A stretch of 64,000 bases of DNA. Origin: Kitasatospora mediocidica KCTC 9733. Lineage in GTDB: Bacteria; Actinomycetota; Actinomycetes; Streptomycetales; Streptomycetaceae. Below the pieces are notes generated by a model. That model made no database searches. It had not been told where the DNA came from and saw only the letters and a list, made by a program, of their open reading frames with translations. Made by a program: the position numbers and the translations under genes. The stretch covers positions 124,001 to 188,000 of the forward strand of contig NZ_JQLN01000006.1 in the NCBI RefSeq assembly GCF_000744225.1, in the 5' to 3' direction. This document shows positions 7,826 to 16,675 of the stretch, one piece after another; within the stretch, counting starts at the first letter, position 1, and each line of letters begins with the position of its first letter.

Positions 7826-9598
7826 TTGGGGGGCACGGTCTTGGCTGAGCTCTCGGCGGCTGCGGTGAACGGACCTGAGGACGAGACCCTTGACTGGCAC
7901 AGCATCGACTGGGCCGAGTGCGAGGAGAACGTACGGCGACTGAGGCAGAGGATCTTCAAGGCGACGCAGGACGGGGACCTGAAGAAGGTCCGCAACCTGC
8001 AGAAGCTCATGCTGCGGAGCCGGAGCAACACGCTGGTCAGCGTGAAGCGGGTGACGCAGCAGAGCAGTGGTCGCAAGACCGCCGGCATCGACGGGGAGCG
8101 AGCCCTCACCCCAGAGGCGAGGGGCAAGCTGGCGGCCGAGATCCATCGGTCGTCCCAGCCCTGGAAGGCCAGGCCGGTCAAGCGAGTGTTCATCCCGAAG
8201 AGCAACGGGAAACAGCGACCGCTCGGCATCCCGGTCATCCGTGACCGGGTGCTCCAGGCCCGCGTGAAGAACGCGCTGGAGCCCGAGTGGGAAGCGCGGT
8301 TCGAGCCGAGGTCCTATGGCTTCCGGCCCGGCCGCGGCTGCCAGGACGCGATCATGACGATCTTCCTGACGGTGAAGGGCAAGTCCTCGAAACGTCAGTG
8401 GGTGCTGGACGCGGACCTGTCTGCGGCGTTTGACCGCATCGACCACGACCATCTGATGTCCTCCATCGGCCAGTTCCCTGCCAGGGACCTGATCCGGGGC
8501 TGGCTCAAAGCGGGAGTGGTCGACCGTGGTCGGTTCGCACCGACGGAGGAGGGAACTCCTCAAGGTGGTGTGATCAGTCCGCTGCTGATGAACGTCGCTC
8601 TGCACGGACTGGAACAGGCCGCAGGGTGCCAATACAGGGCAACCGGAGCCGAGCGAGAACCCGGTGCGTCCCCCGGCACTCCCGTGCTGGTGAGGTACGC
8701 CGACGACTTCGTGGTGCTCTGCCACGACGAAGCCCAGGTGCACCAGGTCAGGTCTCGGCTGGAGGACTGGCTGAAGCCGAGAGGTCTTCGCTTCAACGAG
8801 GAGAAGACCAAGGTCGTTCACCTCGATGAGGGGTTCGACTTCCTCGGCTTCACCGTCCGCCGAACGGGCGGCAAACTGATCGTCAAACCGAGCACGGCGG
8901 CCTGCAAGAGGCTCCGGGAGCGGCTACGGACCGAGGTGAAAGCCCTTCACGGTGCCAACGCCGAGGCCGTACTGCGCAGGCTCGTCCCGATCGTTCGCGG
9001 TTGGGCGGCCTACTACCGGGCGATGTCCTCCACGACGACGTTCGCGTCGCTTGACCACTACATGTGGCGTCTGACCTGGAACTGGGCCAGGCGAGGCCAT
9101 CCCAAGAAGTCGAGGTACTGGATCGTGGACCGGTACTTCGGCAAGTTCCACCCGTCCAGGCAAGATCGGTGGGTCTTCGGTGACCGCGACAGCGGCGCCT
9201 TCCTACCCAAGTTCGCCTGGACCGGAATCGTCCGCCACCAACTCGTCAAGGGCGGAGCGTCCCCGGACGACCCCGCACTCGCCGAGTACTGGCAGCACCG
9301 CCGCCGCAGGAAGGCGCCGCCGCCGATGGACAAGACCAGTCTCGTTCTGGCGGTCCGGCAGCAGGGGCTCTGCCCCCTCTGCAAGCAGGCGCTGATCGCC
9401 GGGGCCGAGTACGAACCGGACAGTCCACGCGAGTGGATCAACTGGTTCGCGGCCTCGAAGAAGATGCTCCACAAGCATCACTTCACCTACCGGCGACACG
9501 GCGGCACGGACGAGCGGAACAACCTTCGCCTCGTGCACTCCGAATGCCACCGCCAGCACCACGCGGGCGACGGCAAACAGACCACGTCAACCTGCTGA
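7826..9598 (+). CDS. ltrA: Group II intron-encoded protein: reverse transcriptase, maturase and HNH endonuclease
   Basis: A 590-aa multifunctional protein that helps the intron splice and retrohome. RT blocks: GRKTAGIDGE (residue ~89), PKSNGKQRPLGIP (~127), FRPGRGCQDA (~167), DLSAAFDRIDHD (~195), GTPQGGVISPLL (~241) and the catalytic YADD at about 291. A GIIM-type maturase X domain follows (LRRLVPIVRGWAAYYR, ~388). The C-terminus is an HNH nuclease with CPLCKQ and HKHHFTYRRHGGTDERNNL. TTG 7826 is preceded by CTGGAGG at 7813-7819. All catalytic motifs are intact, so it looks functional. Confidence 0.95.
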   Translation: MGGTVLAELSAAAVNGPEDETLDWHSIDWAECEENVRRLRQRIFKATQDGDLKKVRNLQKLMLRSRSNTLVSVKRVTQQSSGRKTAGIDGERALTPEARGKLAAEIHRSSQPWKARPVKRVFIPKSNGKQRPLGIPVIRDRVLQARVKNALEPEWEARFEPRSYGFRPGRGCQDAIMTIFLTVKGKSSKRQWVLDADLSAAFDRIDHDHLMSSIGQFPARDLIRGWLKAGVVDRGRFAPTEEGTPQGGVISPLLMNVALHGLEQAAGCQYRATGAEREPGASPGTPVLVRYADDFVVLCHDEAQVHQVRSRLEDWLKPRGLRFNEEKTKVVHLDEGFDFLGFTVRRTGGKLIVKPSTAACKRLRERLRTEVKALHGANAEAVLRRLVPIVRGWAAYYRAMSSTTTFASLDHYMWRLTWNWARRGHPKKSRYWIVDRYFGKFHPSRQDRWVFGDRDSGAFLPKFAWTGIVRHQLVKGGASPDDPALAEYWQHRRRRKAPPPMDKTSLVLAVRQQGLCPLCKQALIAGAEYEPDSPREWINWFAASKKMLHKHHFTYRRHGGTDERNNLRLVHSECHRQHHAGDGKQTTSTC

Positions 9599-9623
9599 CC
9601 TGCGAAGCCCATGCGGCTTGCTT

Positions 9624-9658
9624 GAGCCGGATGCCGGGATGACTGGCACGTCCGGTTC
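9624..9658 (+). ncRNA. Group II intron domain V
   Basis: A 35-nt hairpin beginning GAGCCGGATG and ending GTCCGGTTC, with the AGC catalytic triad near its start (GAGCC), the most conserved part of group II ribozymes. It lies about 25 bases after the stop of the intron protein, as usual. Confidence 0.85.
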
Positions 9659-9699
9659 TGAGGGGGCCGGGTCACGGCAACGTGACCCGGCTACCCGAC

Positions 9700-11609
9700 T
9701 CAGGCGTGCGCGCACGGGCTGCTGGGGTTCAGGGTGTACCGTCCGGCGACCCGGTAGGTGCCGGGCTCGGGGGCGTAGAGCATGGTCCACCCGTTGGACT
9801 CGGCGAGGCAGCCGCGCGATGCGCTGTCGGTGGTGCCCTGGACGCCGAGCCACGGTGACCAGGGGATCCGTAGCAGGACCGGTCCGGCGTACGGCACCTC
9901 CAGGGTCAGCTCGGCCGGGGTGGCCTGGGTGACGGTGGCGGGCGGCGCGGCCAGCGAGGTGGCGTCGGTGACCCGGTAGAGGCGCCACTTGTCGTCGTGC
10001 CAGATGAGGTTCAGCCAGGGGTAGCCGGCCGCGACGATCCTGGCCTCGTCCACGGCGGCGTCGTCGGGCGTGTCCGGAGGGAGCAGGACGAAGCCGACGC
10101 CCCAGTGCTGGAGCCAGGCGTGGTAGGCCTCGGGGGTGAGGCCGTCCTGGTAGAAGAGCGGGTTGCGGCTGACGTCGGCCTGCCGGTTCCAGCCGCGCGC
10201 CAGGTCGACGTACGGCGCCAGGGCGGAGGACTCCCAGTGGCTGCGCAGCGGGACGACCTCGATCCGGCCCCGGTCGGCGCCGACCTGGTGCAGTTCGTTG
10301 ATGATCGGCGCGGCCGGCAGGGCCGTCGTCGGGGAGGGGACTGTGCTGATCAGGTCGCCGACGGGCGTGGCGATCTGCCAGGTGGCCACGGCGAGGAACG
10401 CGGCGCCCAGCCCGACCCGCCGCCAGCCCCGAGCCGGACGCCCAGCGCCACCGGCCCCCGACCGGTCGCCACGCCGCCTGCCCCGGCTACGCCGCCTGCC
10501 CCCGCCAGCCCACCTGCTCCCGCCAGGCCGCCAGCCCCGGCGACTGCCCGCGGCTGGTCCGCCGACGCCCGGTCGAGCGCTGCGGCGAGCAGCGTGCCGG
10601 CGCCGAAGAGCAGCAGCAGCCGTTCGACGTTGCTGCCGATCGGCGAGGGCACCAGCCAGGTCAGCAGCACCCCGACCGCGTACACCGCCGCCCCGACCCG
10701 CAGCACCCGCCACTGACGCGGCACCAGCACCGCGAGCAGTCCGGTCCCGACGGCGACCGGGAGCGCGACGTACCAGTCGAAGGGCTGCACCCCGTAGAAC
10801 GGGAAGAGCAGCGAGGTCCCGGCGATCACCGCGGCCGGCCCGGCGACCACCGCGTACGCGTCCCGTCGGCGTCCCGTCAGGAAAAGCCCGGCGGCGGCCA
10901 CTCCGAGGAACAGGCCCGCCACCGGGCTGCTCAGCGTGGCCAGCGTCGCGAGCAGAGCGACCGCGGCGGTCCGCGCGCTCCGGCGCGGGAGCGGGCTCTC
11001 GGGGAAGAGCAGCGCGGTGGCGGCCAGGCCGAAGGCGCAGCCGAGTGCGAAGGTGACCCGTCCCGAGGCGGCGTTGCACCAGAACGCGAAGGCCGTCCAG
11101 AGTGCGGGCATCAGGGGCCGGTCCAGCCGCGAGCGTTCCAGCAGCCGGGCGGCGAGGGCCGCCGCCACCGTGCCCGCGATCACGCCGGTGGTGCGCACGC
11201 CGATCAGGCTCATCACGTACGGCGAGAGGACGCTGTAGGAGACGGTGTACATCCCGCCGTACCAGGACAGGTTGTAGCTGGAGTCGGGGTTCCTGCGGAT
11301 GAACTCGGTCCACGCGTACTGGGCAGCCAGATCGCCGGCGTTGCGCGCCAGGAACAGCGCCCAGACCGCGTGCAGGACCAGTGCCAGCAGGGTCGCGGCG
11401 ACCACCGGACGGCGCAGTGCCGACCGCAGCTGCCGGTAGCCGAACCGTTGACGCCCCGCGAGCCCGCTCGATCTGCTGCCGCTCAACCCGCTGCCGCTCG
11501 AACCGTCGCCGCTCAACCCGGCGCCGCAGCGGTCGACACGGGGCTGCTGGCATGCGTCATGGAGTCCTCGACAGGGAGTCACGGTGCCGAGCAGGCCGGA
11601 CCGAAGCAA
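9700..11609 (-). pseudogene. Polytopic membrane protein gene with a frameshift
   Basis: Two minus-strand frames together make one protein of about 630 aa. The 5' part has roughly nine or ten membrane helices (from AATLLALVLHAVWALFLA onward, with the loop NLSWYGGMYTVSYSVL). The 3' part is a soluble domain (WNRQADVSRNPLFYQDGLTPEA ... NPSSPCAHA). The join is in a Gly/Ala-rich repeat region at about 10415-10440, where the sequence must shift frame to continue at RVGLGAAFLAVATW. The protein resembles uncharacterised integral membrane proteins of Streptomyces with a GT-C-like layout. The start is uncertain (no good RBS; Ser/Gly-rich N-terminus). The group II intron touches its stop codon. The frameshift could be real, in repetitive DNA, or an error. 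Confidence 0.65.
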
Positions 11610-11757
11610 CGGGTGGGTGTCAGGATAACCATGCTCCGTGATCTTGCCGCAGGGCCCCGGCCCACGCGATCCTCTGTCGGCGATCCACCCGCCTGGCGGC
11701 GGCCCGCCCGGCGCCGGCGCCCGGCCGACGCGGTCCGGGGCAGGCCGGCACAGCAGC

Positions 11758-11788
11758 GGACCCCGCCGGCCGGGGGCCGACGGGGTCC
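11758..11788 (-). terminator. Putative terminator after the CtaG-like gene
   Basis: GGACCCCG (11758-11765) pairs with CGGGGTCC (11781-11788). It lies 27 bp past the stop of the leftward gene at 11815. There is no T-run, as is common in high-GC actinobacteria. Confidence 0.4.
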
Positions 11789-11814
11789 TTGGTGCTGCGG
11801 GTGCTGCCGGGGGC

Positions 11815-12792
11815 TCAGGTCTGGGCCGGCCGGCCGCCGCGCTTCTCCAGCGAGGCGAGGTAGGCGTTGTAGGCGTTCAGCTCGGCGTCACCGTCGCGCT
11901 CGGCGGCCCGGTCGCCGCGTCGCGCCGTGCGCTCCTCGGACTTGGCCCACTGGAAGACCAGCGCGATCAGCACCACCGCGGTCGGAATCTCGCCGAACGC
12001 CCAGGTGATCCCGCCGGCCAGCTTCTGGTCCGCCATCAGGTCGGTCCCGGGCGGGGCGCCGGCCGCCGTGAAGGTGGTCACCAGCTGACTGGTCGCCATC
12101 ATCACCGCCACGCCGAAGAAGGCGTGGAACGGCATCCCCATGAAGAGCTCGATGATCCGCATCACGTGCCCGGGTCGGTGCGGGCCCGGGTCGACACCCA
12201 TGATCGGCCAGAAGAAGAGCAGCCCGGCCATCAGGAAGTGCACCATCATCGCGATGTGCCCGATCCGCGACTGCATGAGGAAGTCGAAGAGCGGGGTGAA
12301 GTACAGGCCGTAGAGGCTGGCGATGAAGAGCGGGATGGTGAAGGCCGGGTGCGAGATCACCTTGACGTACCGGCTGTGCAGCAGCGCCACCAGCAGCTCG
12401 CGCGGCCCGCGCGGGCGGCCCTTGCCAGCCGGGCGCAGCGAACGCAGCGCCAGCGTGATCGGCGCGCCGAGCAGCAGCAGGATCGGGACCAGCATGCTGA
12501 GCGCCATGTGCTGGATCATGTGCGCGCTGAACAGCACCATGCCGTAGTCGTTCAGACCCGAGCAGGTCACGAAGACCATGGTCAGCACGCCGGCCACCCA
12601 GGCCGCCGTCCGGCCGACCGGCCAGCGGTCGCCGCGCCGCGCCAGCCGGACCACGCCGGCGCCGTACAGCGCCAGCATCAGCAGGCAGCCCAGCAGGAAC
12701 GCCCAGTCGGGCGACCAGGTGAGCACCGACGAGAGCGAGAACGGTCCGAGCGCGCCTCCGCCGTGGTGGTGCATCCCTGACATGCCATCCAT
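11815..12792 (-). CDS. Cytochrome c oxidase assembly protein, caa3/CtaG family
   Basis: A 325-aa membrane protein of the CtaG (DUF1404-like) family, linked to copper delivery to, or assembly of, heme-copper oxidases. It starts with a His/Met-rich segment (MDGMSGMHHHGGG), a plausible metal-binding stretch, followed by about seven membrane helices. Family motifs: SAHMIQHMALSMLVP (residue ~90), HPAFTIPLF (~147) and HFLMAGLLFFWPIMGVDP (~184). The C-terminal tail after residue 290 is charged and cytoplasmic. It stands alone, with pfkA in tandem upstream and a hairpin downstream. Copper transfer is family knowledge, not visible here. Confidence 0.88.
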   Translation of the reverse strand: MDGMSGMHHHGGGALGPFSLSSVLTWSPDWAFLLGCLLMLALYGAGVVRLARRGDRWPVGRTAAWVAGVLTMVFVTCSGLNDYGMVLFSAHMIQHMALSMLVPILLLLGAPITLALRSLRPAGKGRPRGPRELLVALLHSRYVKVISHPAFTIPLFIASLYGLYFTPLFDFLMQSRIGHIAMMVHFLMAGLLFFWPIMGVDPGPHRPGHVMRIIELFMGMPFHAFFGVAVMMATSQLVTTFTAAGAPPGTDLMADQKLAGGITWAFGEIPTAVVLIALVFQWAKSEERTARRGDRAAERDGDAELNAYNAYLASLEKRGGRPAQT

Positions 12793-12923
12793 CGGCGGCC
12801 CCGCTTCCCTGATCCTGTGCAGTCGCGGACGGCCGGCCCCCGCGAGGTCCGGTTCGTCCGATTTTCGTCGGGTCCCACCCTACGGGCGCCCGGTCGGCCC
12901 GCTGCGCGCGACCCCACCCTCAT

Positions 12924-12980
12924 AGCACCGCGACCCCACCCCCGAAGCACCGCAACCGCACCCCCGAAGCACCGCAAGCC
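12924..12980. repeat. 22-bp tandem repeat, about 2.5 copies
   Basis: AGCACCGC recurs at 12924, 12946 and 12968, each 22 bp apart, with intervening ACCGCACCCCCGA-like spacers. The repeat sits between pfkA's terminator and the CtaG-like gene. I assign no function. Confidence 0.55.
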
Positions 12981-13004
12981 CCGCCGTCGGACGGCGGGGC
13001 TTGC
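12974..13004 (-). terminator. Terminator of pfkA
   Basis: A perfect 13-bp stem, GCAAGCCCCGCCG (12974-12986) with CGGCGGGGCTTGC (12992-13004), and a 5-base loop, 22 bp beyond the pfkA stop. It is strong and symmetrical, so it would work in both directions. Confidence 0.75.
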
Positions 13005-13025
13005 GGGCGGACGCGGAAGAGGCGG

Positions 13026-14051
13026 TCAGATGACCATCTCGGCCTCGACGTAGCGCTCCGGCGGCACGGTCTTCAGGTCCGCCACCGCCTCGGCCAGCGG
13101 CACCAGGACGATCTGGGTGCCCTGCAGGGCCGTGATCTGTCCGAAGGCGCCCTTGTGGACGGCCTCCACGGCGTGCCAGCCGAACCGGGTGGCGAGCACC
13201 CTGTCGTACGCGGTGGGGGTGCCGCCGCGCTGGGTGTGACCGAGGATGACCGGCTTGGCCTCCTTGCCCAGGCGGTGCTCCAGCTCCCGGGAGAGCTGGT
13301 TGGCGACACCGGTGAAGCGCTCGTGGCCGTAGATGTCCTTGACGCCCTCCTCCCAGTGCATGGTGCCGGGTTCGGGCTTGGCGCCCTCGGCGCAGACCAC
13401 GATCGCGAACTTCTTGTTGCGGTCGAAGCGCTCGCGGACCACCTCGGTGAGCTTGTCGATGTGGAACGGCCGCTCCGGAACGACGATCGCGTGCGCGCCG
13501 GCGGCCATTCCGGCGTGCAGGGCGATCCAGCCGGTGTGGCGGCCCATCAGCTCGACGACCATGACCCGCTGGTGGGATTCGGCCGTGGTCTTCAGCCGGT
13601 CCAGCGCGTCGGTGGCCACCGAGACGGCGGTGTCGAAGCCGAAGGTGACGTCGGTGCAGGCGATGTCGTTGTCGATGGTCTTGGGGACCCCGACCACCGG
13701 CAGGCCGCCGTCGCTCATCAGCTTGGCCGCCTTGAGGGTGCCCTCGCCGCCGATCGGGATGACCGCGTCGATCCCGAGGTCGTCGCAGTACTTCTTGGCC
13801 CGTTCCACCCCGTCCCGCAGGTGGCTGGGCTGGACGCGGGAGGATCCCAGGATCGTCCCGCCCTGGGCCAGGATGCCGCTGACCGAGTCGAGGGTCAGTG
13901 GACGGTGGACGCCTTCGAGGAGGCCTCGCCAGCCGTCCTGGAAGCCGATGATCTCGTCGCCGTGGTCGACCACCCCCCGGTGGACCACGGAGCGGATCAC
14001 GGCGTTGAGGCCGGGGCAGTCGCCGCCGCTGGTCAGCACACCAATACGCAT
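13026..14051 (-). CDS. pfkA: ATP-dependent 6-phosphofructokinase
   Basis: A 341-aa PfkA, which phosphorylates fructose 6-phosphate to the 1,6-bisphosphate in glycolysis. The nucleotide loop GVLTSGGDCPGLNAVIR is at residues 4-20. The GGEGTLKAA motif is near 100, and the catalytic block PKTIDNDIACTDVTFGFDTA is near 123 (Asp of TIDND as base). MGRHTGWIA and the substrate-binding LGHTQRGGTP are near residues 165 and 265. The full length equals that of the actinobacterial enzymes. ATG 14051 begins the conserved MRIGVLTSGG; the in-frame TTG 12 bases upstream is unlikely. A strong terminator follows. Confidence 0.97.
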   Translation of the reverse strand: MRIGVLTSGGDCPGLNAVIRSVVHRGVVDHGDEIIGFQDGWRGLLEGVHRPLTLDSVSGILAQGGTILGSSRVQPSHLRDGVERAKKYCDDLGIDAVIPIGGEGTLKAAKLMSDGGLPVVGVPKTIDNDIACTDVTFGFDTAVSVATDALDRLKTTAESHQRVMVVELMGRHTGWIALHAGMAAGAHAIVVPERPFHIDKLTEVVRERFDRNKKFAIVVCAEGAKPEPGTMHWEEGVKDIYGHERFTGVANQLSRELEHRLGKEAKPVILGHTQRGGTPTAYDRVLATRFGWHAVEAVHKGAFGQITALQGTQIVLVPLAEAVADLKTVPPERYVEAEMVI

Positions 14052-14344
14052 CGTTCTTCGCAACTCCCGAGAGAACCGGACGGCCGGACTAACCCTGGGA
14101 ACCCGGGGGGCTCAGGGCGATCGGAATCGGACATTCAGCCCGAAGCTGATCATAGCGGCCCCCGCCTCCGGCCAGGTGGGAGCAGGCGTGGAGGCGGCGT
14201 CGTCGACGCTCCCGCGCGGTGTGCCGTCGACTGCCGAGGAGGGTGTGCGGTCGACGCGTCTTATTGTCATATGTTTTGCGCTGCGGATGTCCCCGCCGCC
14301 AGATGGTGGACATCCGGGGCGGGGACGCTGAGTCGGTCGGACGA
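14052..14344. other. Intergenic region with an AT-rich island
   Basis: The 293 bp between pfkA and gatD (same strand) contains no convincing gene. An AT-rich patch at about 14261-14280 (TTATTGTCATATGTTTTGC) stands out in this GC-rich region. It is the likely place for the pfkA promoter, reading leftwards, but I cannot fix a -35/-10 pair. Confidence 0.35.
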
Positions 14345-15193
14345 TCAGGCCGGCTGGCCGGTGGCCGCGATCCGCTCGGCGCGCAGCGCGTCGTACCAGG
14401 TGGTGTCAGCCGGCGGGAGCGCGTTGACGTCCAGCGCCAGCTTGATCAGCAGGTCGGCGACCGCGGGGTTGCGGGCCAGCACCGGGCCGTGCAGGTAGGT
14501 GCCGAAGACGGTGTCCCGCCAGGCGCCCTCCGTCCCGTTGCCGTCGCCGTTGCCGCCGCCGTGCGGGCCGCCGGCGGTGACGGTGGCCAGCGGGGAGACG
14601 CCCTGGCCCAGGTGCGTGACGCCCTGGTGGTTCTCGAAGCCGGTCAGCGTGGGCAGACCCAGCCGCGGGTCCGGCTCGGCGAGCACGTCGCCGACGCTGC
14701 GGGCGCCCTCGCCACGGGTGCTCCAGACGTCGAGCAGGCCCAGGCCCGGCTCACGCTGGCCGAGGTCGTTGATGAACTCGTGCCCCAGGATCTGGTAGCC
14801 GGCGCAGACCGAGAAGACGATCGCGCCGTTGTCCACGGCCCGGGCCAGGCCCGAGTCCTGACGCAGCCGCTCGGCGGCCAGCCGCTGCGGCCGGTCCTCA
14901 CCGCCGCCGATCAGGTAGATGTCGCCGCTGGTCGGCACCGGCTGGTCGGAGCGGACGTCGATCCGCGACACGGCCAGGCCGCGCTGACGGGCCCGGCGCT
15001 CCAGGACCAGCGCGTTGCCGCGGTCGCCGTAGGTGCTCAGCAGGTCAGGGTAGATCCAGACCAGCCGCAGACTGCTGTCGCTCATCCGAGAGGGCCTTCC
15101 GTATTGCTGCTGCTGCTGCTGCGGCGGCTGCTGGTATTGCTGCGGGTGCTGCTGCTGGCGCGGGTCGTAGCCGGGCGGCGGGGGCATCGACAT
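14345..15193 (-). CDS. gatD: Lipid II isoglutaminyl synthase, glutaminase subunit GatD
   Basis: A 282-aa class I glutamine amidotransferase of the CobB/CobQ type. With MurT it amidates D-glutamate of lipid II to D-isoglutamine in peptidoglycan synthesis. The core starts LRLVWIYPDLLSTYGDRGNAL. The catalytic Cys is in FSVCAGYQILG (residue ~130) and the His in GTYLHGPVL (~232). The MurT stop and this start overlap at 15193, so the pair is translationally coupled. The first 36 residues are a Gln/Pro-rich low-complexity extension encoded by CAG-type repeats. An internal ATG at 15085 (MSDSSLRLVW) matches the usual N-terminus and may be the true start. Confidence 0.92.
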   Translation of the reverse strand: MSMPPPPGYDPRQQQHPQQYQQPPQQQQQQYGRPSRMSDSSLRLVWIYPDLLSTYGDRGNALVLERRARQRGLAVSRIDVRSDQPVPTSGDIYLIGGGEDRPQRLAAERLRQDSGLARAVDNGAIVFSVCAGYQILGHEFINDLGQREPGLGLLDVWSTRGEGARSVGDVLAEPDPRLGLPTLTGFENHQGVTHLGQGVSPLATVTAGGPHGGGNGDGNGTEGAWRDTVFGTYLHGPVLARNPAVADLLIKLALDVNALPPADTTWYDALRAERIAATGQPA

Positions 15194-16461
15194 CAGCCGG
15201 CCACCACCTTGCGCAGCTGCTGGAAGGCGGTGTAGTTGGCGATCGCCTCGATCCGGCCCGGCGGGGCCATCCGGACGGCGTCCGCCAGCGAGTCCACCAC
15301 GTGGAACTGCAGGCCGGCCACCTCCAGACGGACCGCCAGGTCCAGCTTGCGCTGGCCCATCACGAAGACCGGGTGCCCGGCCAGCCGCTCGTAGTCGACG
15401 TCCCAGAGCCAGGAGGTGTCGGTGCCGTCGGCGTCCATCGCGTTCACCGAGAGGATCACCGGCGCCGGCGGGCCGTCGATCAGCGAGAAGGTCTCCAGCC
15501 AGCCGGCCGGGTTCTTGGCCAGCAGCAGGCGCACGTCACGGCCCTGGTAGGAGACCACGTCGTAGCGGCCCGCCACGGCGGACACCGACTGCATGCGCTC
15601 CAGGGCGACCTGCGGCGGAACGCCGAAGACCGCGGCCACGGCGGCCGAGCTGGTCGCGTTGGCCAGGTTGGCCCGGCCCGGCAGCTGGAGCTGGATCGGC
15701 CAGGCGGCGCCGTTCGGGTCGACCACGTGGACGCCCTGCAGCGCCCAGTGCGGCTGCGGACGGCGGAAGCCGCACTCCTGGCAGTACCAGTCGTCGCCGG
15801 GGCGCTGCATCACGCCGCCGCAGGACGGGCACGACCAGGCGTCCTCCTTCCAGGCCTGCCCGGCGGCCACCCAGACCACCCGGCGGCAGGAGGACGCGGC
15901 CCAGGTCACCAGCGGGTCGTCCGCGTTGGCGATGATCACGGCATCGGTGTCCTGCAGGCCCTCGCGCCACTTCTCGGCCATCATCCGGGTCTCGGCGGCC
16001 CGGTCCAGCTGGTCGCGCGAGAGGTTGAGCAGCGCTATGGCCTTGGGGCTGGTGTCCCGTGCCACGCCGGCCAGGTACTTCTCGTCCACCTCGATCACGC
16101 CGTAGCGGGCGTCGCTGCCGCCGGCCAGGGCGGCGGTGATGCCGGCCGGCATGTTGGCGCCGAGCGCGTTGGAGACCACGGGGCCGGCGGCGCGCAGCGC
16201 CTCGGCGATCAGGCGGGTGGTGGTGGTCTTGCCGTTGGTCGCGCTCACCAGGACGACGTCCAGGTGGTCGGCGAGTTTGGCGAGCAGGTCGGGGTCCAGC
16301 TTGAGGGCGACCTTGCCGCCGATCACCGATCCGCTGCCGCGGCCTACCGTCCGGGAGGCGGCGGCAGCCACCTTGCCCGCGGTGACGGCGAGCTTGGCGC
16401 GGGCGGGAAGTGAGGAGTCGCGCGCGCCGGGCGCTGCGGCCTCCGATCCGGTGCCTGGCAT
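15193..16461 (-). CDS. murT: Lipid II isoglutaminyl synthase, Mur ligase subunit MurT
   Basis: A 422-aa Mur-ligase-fold ATPase that, with GatD, amidates the lipid II D-Glu. The ATP loop SATNGKTTTTRLIAEAL lies near residue 75. The Mur ligase middle domain contains a four-Cys zinc ribbon typical of MurT (CPSCGG and CQECG, residues ~200-225). The C-terminal DUF1727 domain contains NAMDADGTDTSWLWDVDYE. An AGGAGGA ribosome binding site precedes ATG 16461. It forms a two-gene operon with gatD by direct stop-start overlap. Confidence 0.95.
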   Translation of the reverse strand: MPGTGSEAAAPGARDSSLPARAKLAVTAGKVAAAASRTVGRGSGSVIGGKVALKLDPDLLAKLADHLDVVLVSATNGKTTTTRLIAEALRAAGPVVSNALGANMPAGITAALAGGSDARYGVIEVDEKYLAGVARDTSPKAIALLNLSRDQLDRAAETRMMAEKWREGLQDTDAVIIANADDPLVTWAASSCRRVVWVAAGQAWKEDAWSCPSCGGVMQRPGDDWYCQECGFRRPQPHWALQGVHVVDPNGAAWPIQLQLPGRANLANATSSAAVAAVFGVPPQVALERMQSVSAVAGRYDVVSYQGRDVRLLLAKNPAGWLETFSLIDGPPAPVILSVNAMDADGTDTSWLWDVDYERLAGHPVFVMGQRKLDLAVRLEVAGLQFHVVDSLADAVRMAPPGRIEAIANYTAFQQLRKVVAG

Positions 16462-16595
16462 GCTCAGGGGTTCCTCCTGTTGCTGACGACCCCCCTTGGC
16501 CTTGTCGGGCCGCTGGGCGGCGGGGACGGGGTCAGCCTAACGGCTTGTCCGTGGCAGGCCGAGCCATGCCCCCGTGCTGTCGTGCGCGGTCAGCG

Positions 16596-16645
16596 CCCTG
16601 ACGGTCGCCGGACAACCGCTTGCGGCTGTCCGGCGACCGTCAGGG
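16596..16645 (-). terminator. Long perfect hairpin terminator after the ACT-GNAT gene
   Basis: A 19-bp perfect stem joins 16596-16614 (CCCTGACGGTCGCCGGACA) with 16627-16645. The 12-base loop carries a CCGC/GCGG mini-stem. It begins 31 bp past the stop at 16676 and insulates murT-gatD from the upstream gene. Confidence 0.75.
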
Positions 16646-16675
16646 GAGGCGTGCCAGGGCGGGTCCGACGACGGC

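Larger units (their letters stand above)
7154..9699 (+). mobile_element. Group II intron, apparently complete
   Basis: The 5' end is GTGCGAC (7154-7160), the group II consensus. About 670 bp of ribozyme domains I-III come before the encoded protein. Domain V is at 9624-9658 (GAGCCGGATGCC ... GTCCGGTTC, 35 nt). Domain VI follows, with a GGGTCAC/GTGACCC stem, and the 3' end is CTACCCGAC at 9691-9699. The 3' exon starts at 9700, precisely the first base of the stop codon of the leftward membrane-protein gene. The intron is antisense to that gene, so it cannot be removed from its mRNA, but it leaves the coding region whole. Confidence 0.88.

Noticed and set aside
14089-14313. 74-aa minus-strand frame
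   Set aside because: Arg/His-rich, no RBS, wrong codon bias; reads as non-coding.
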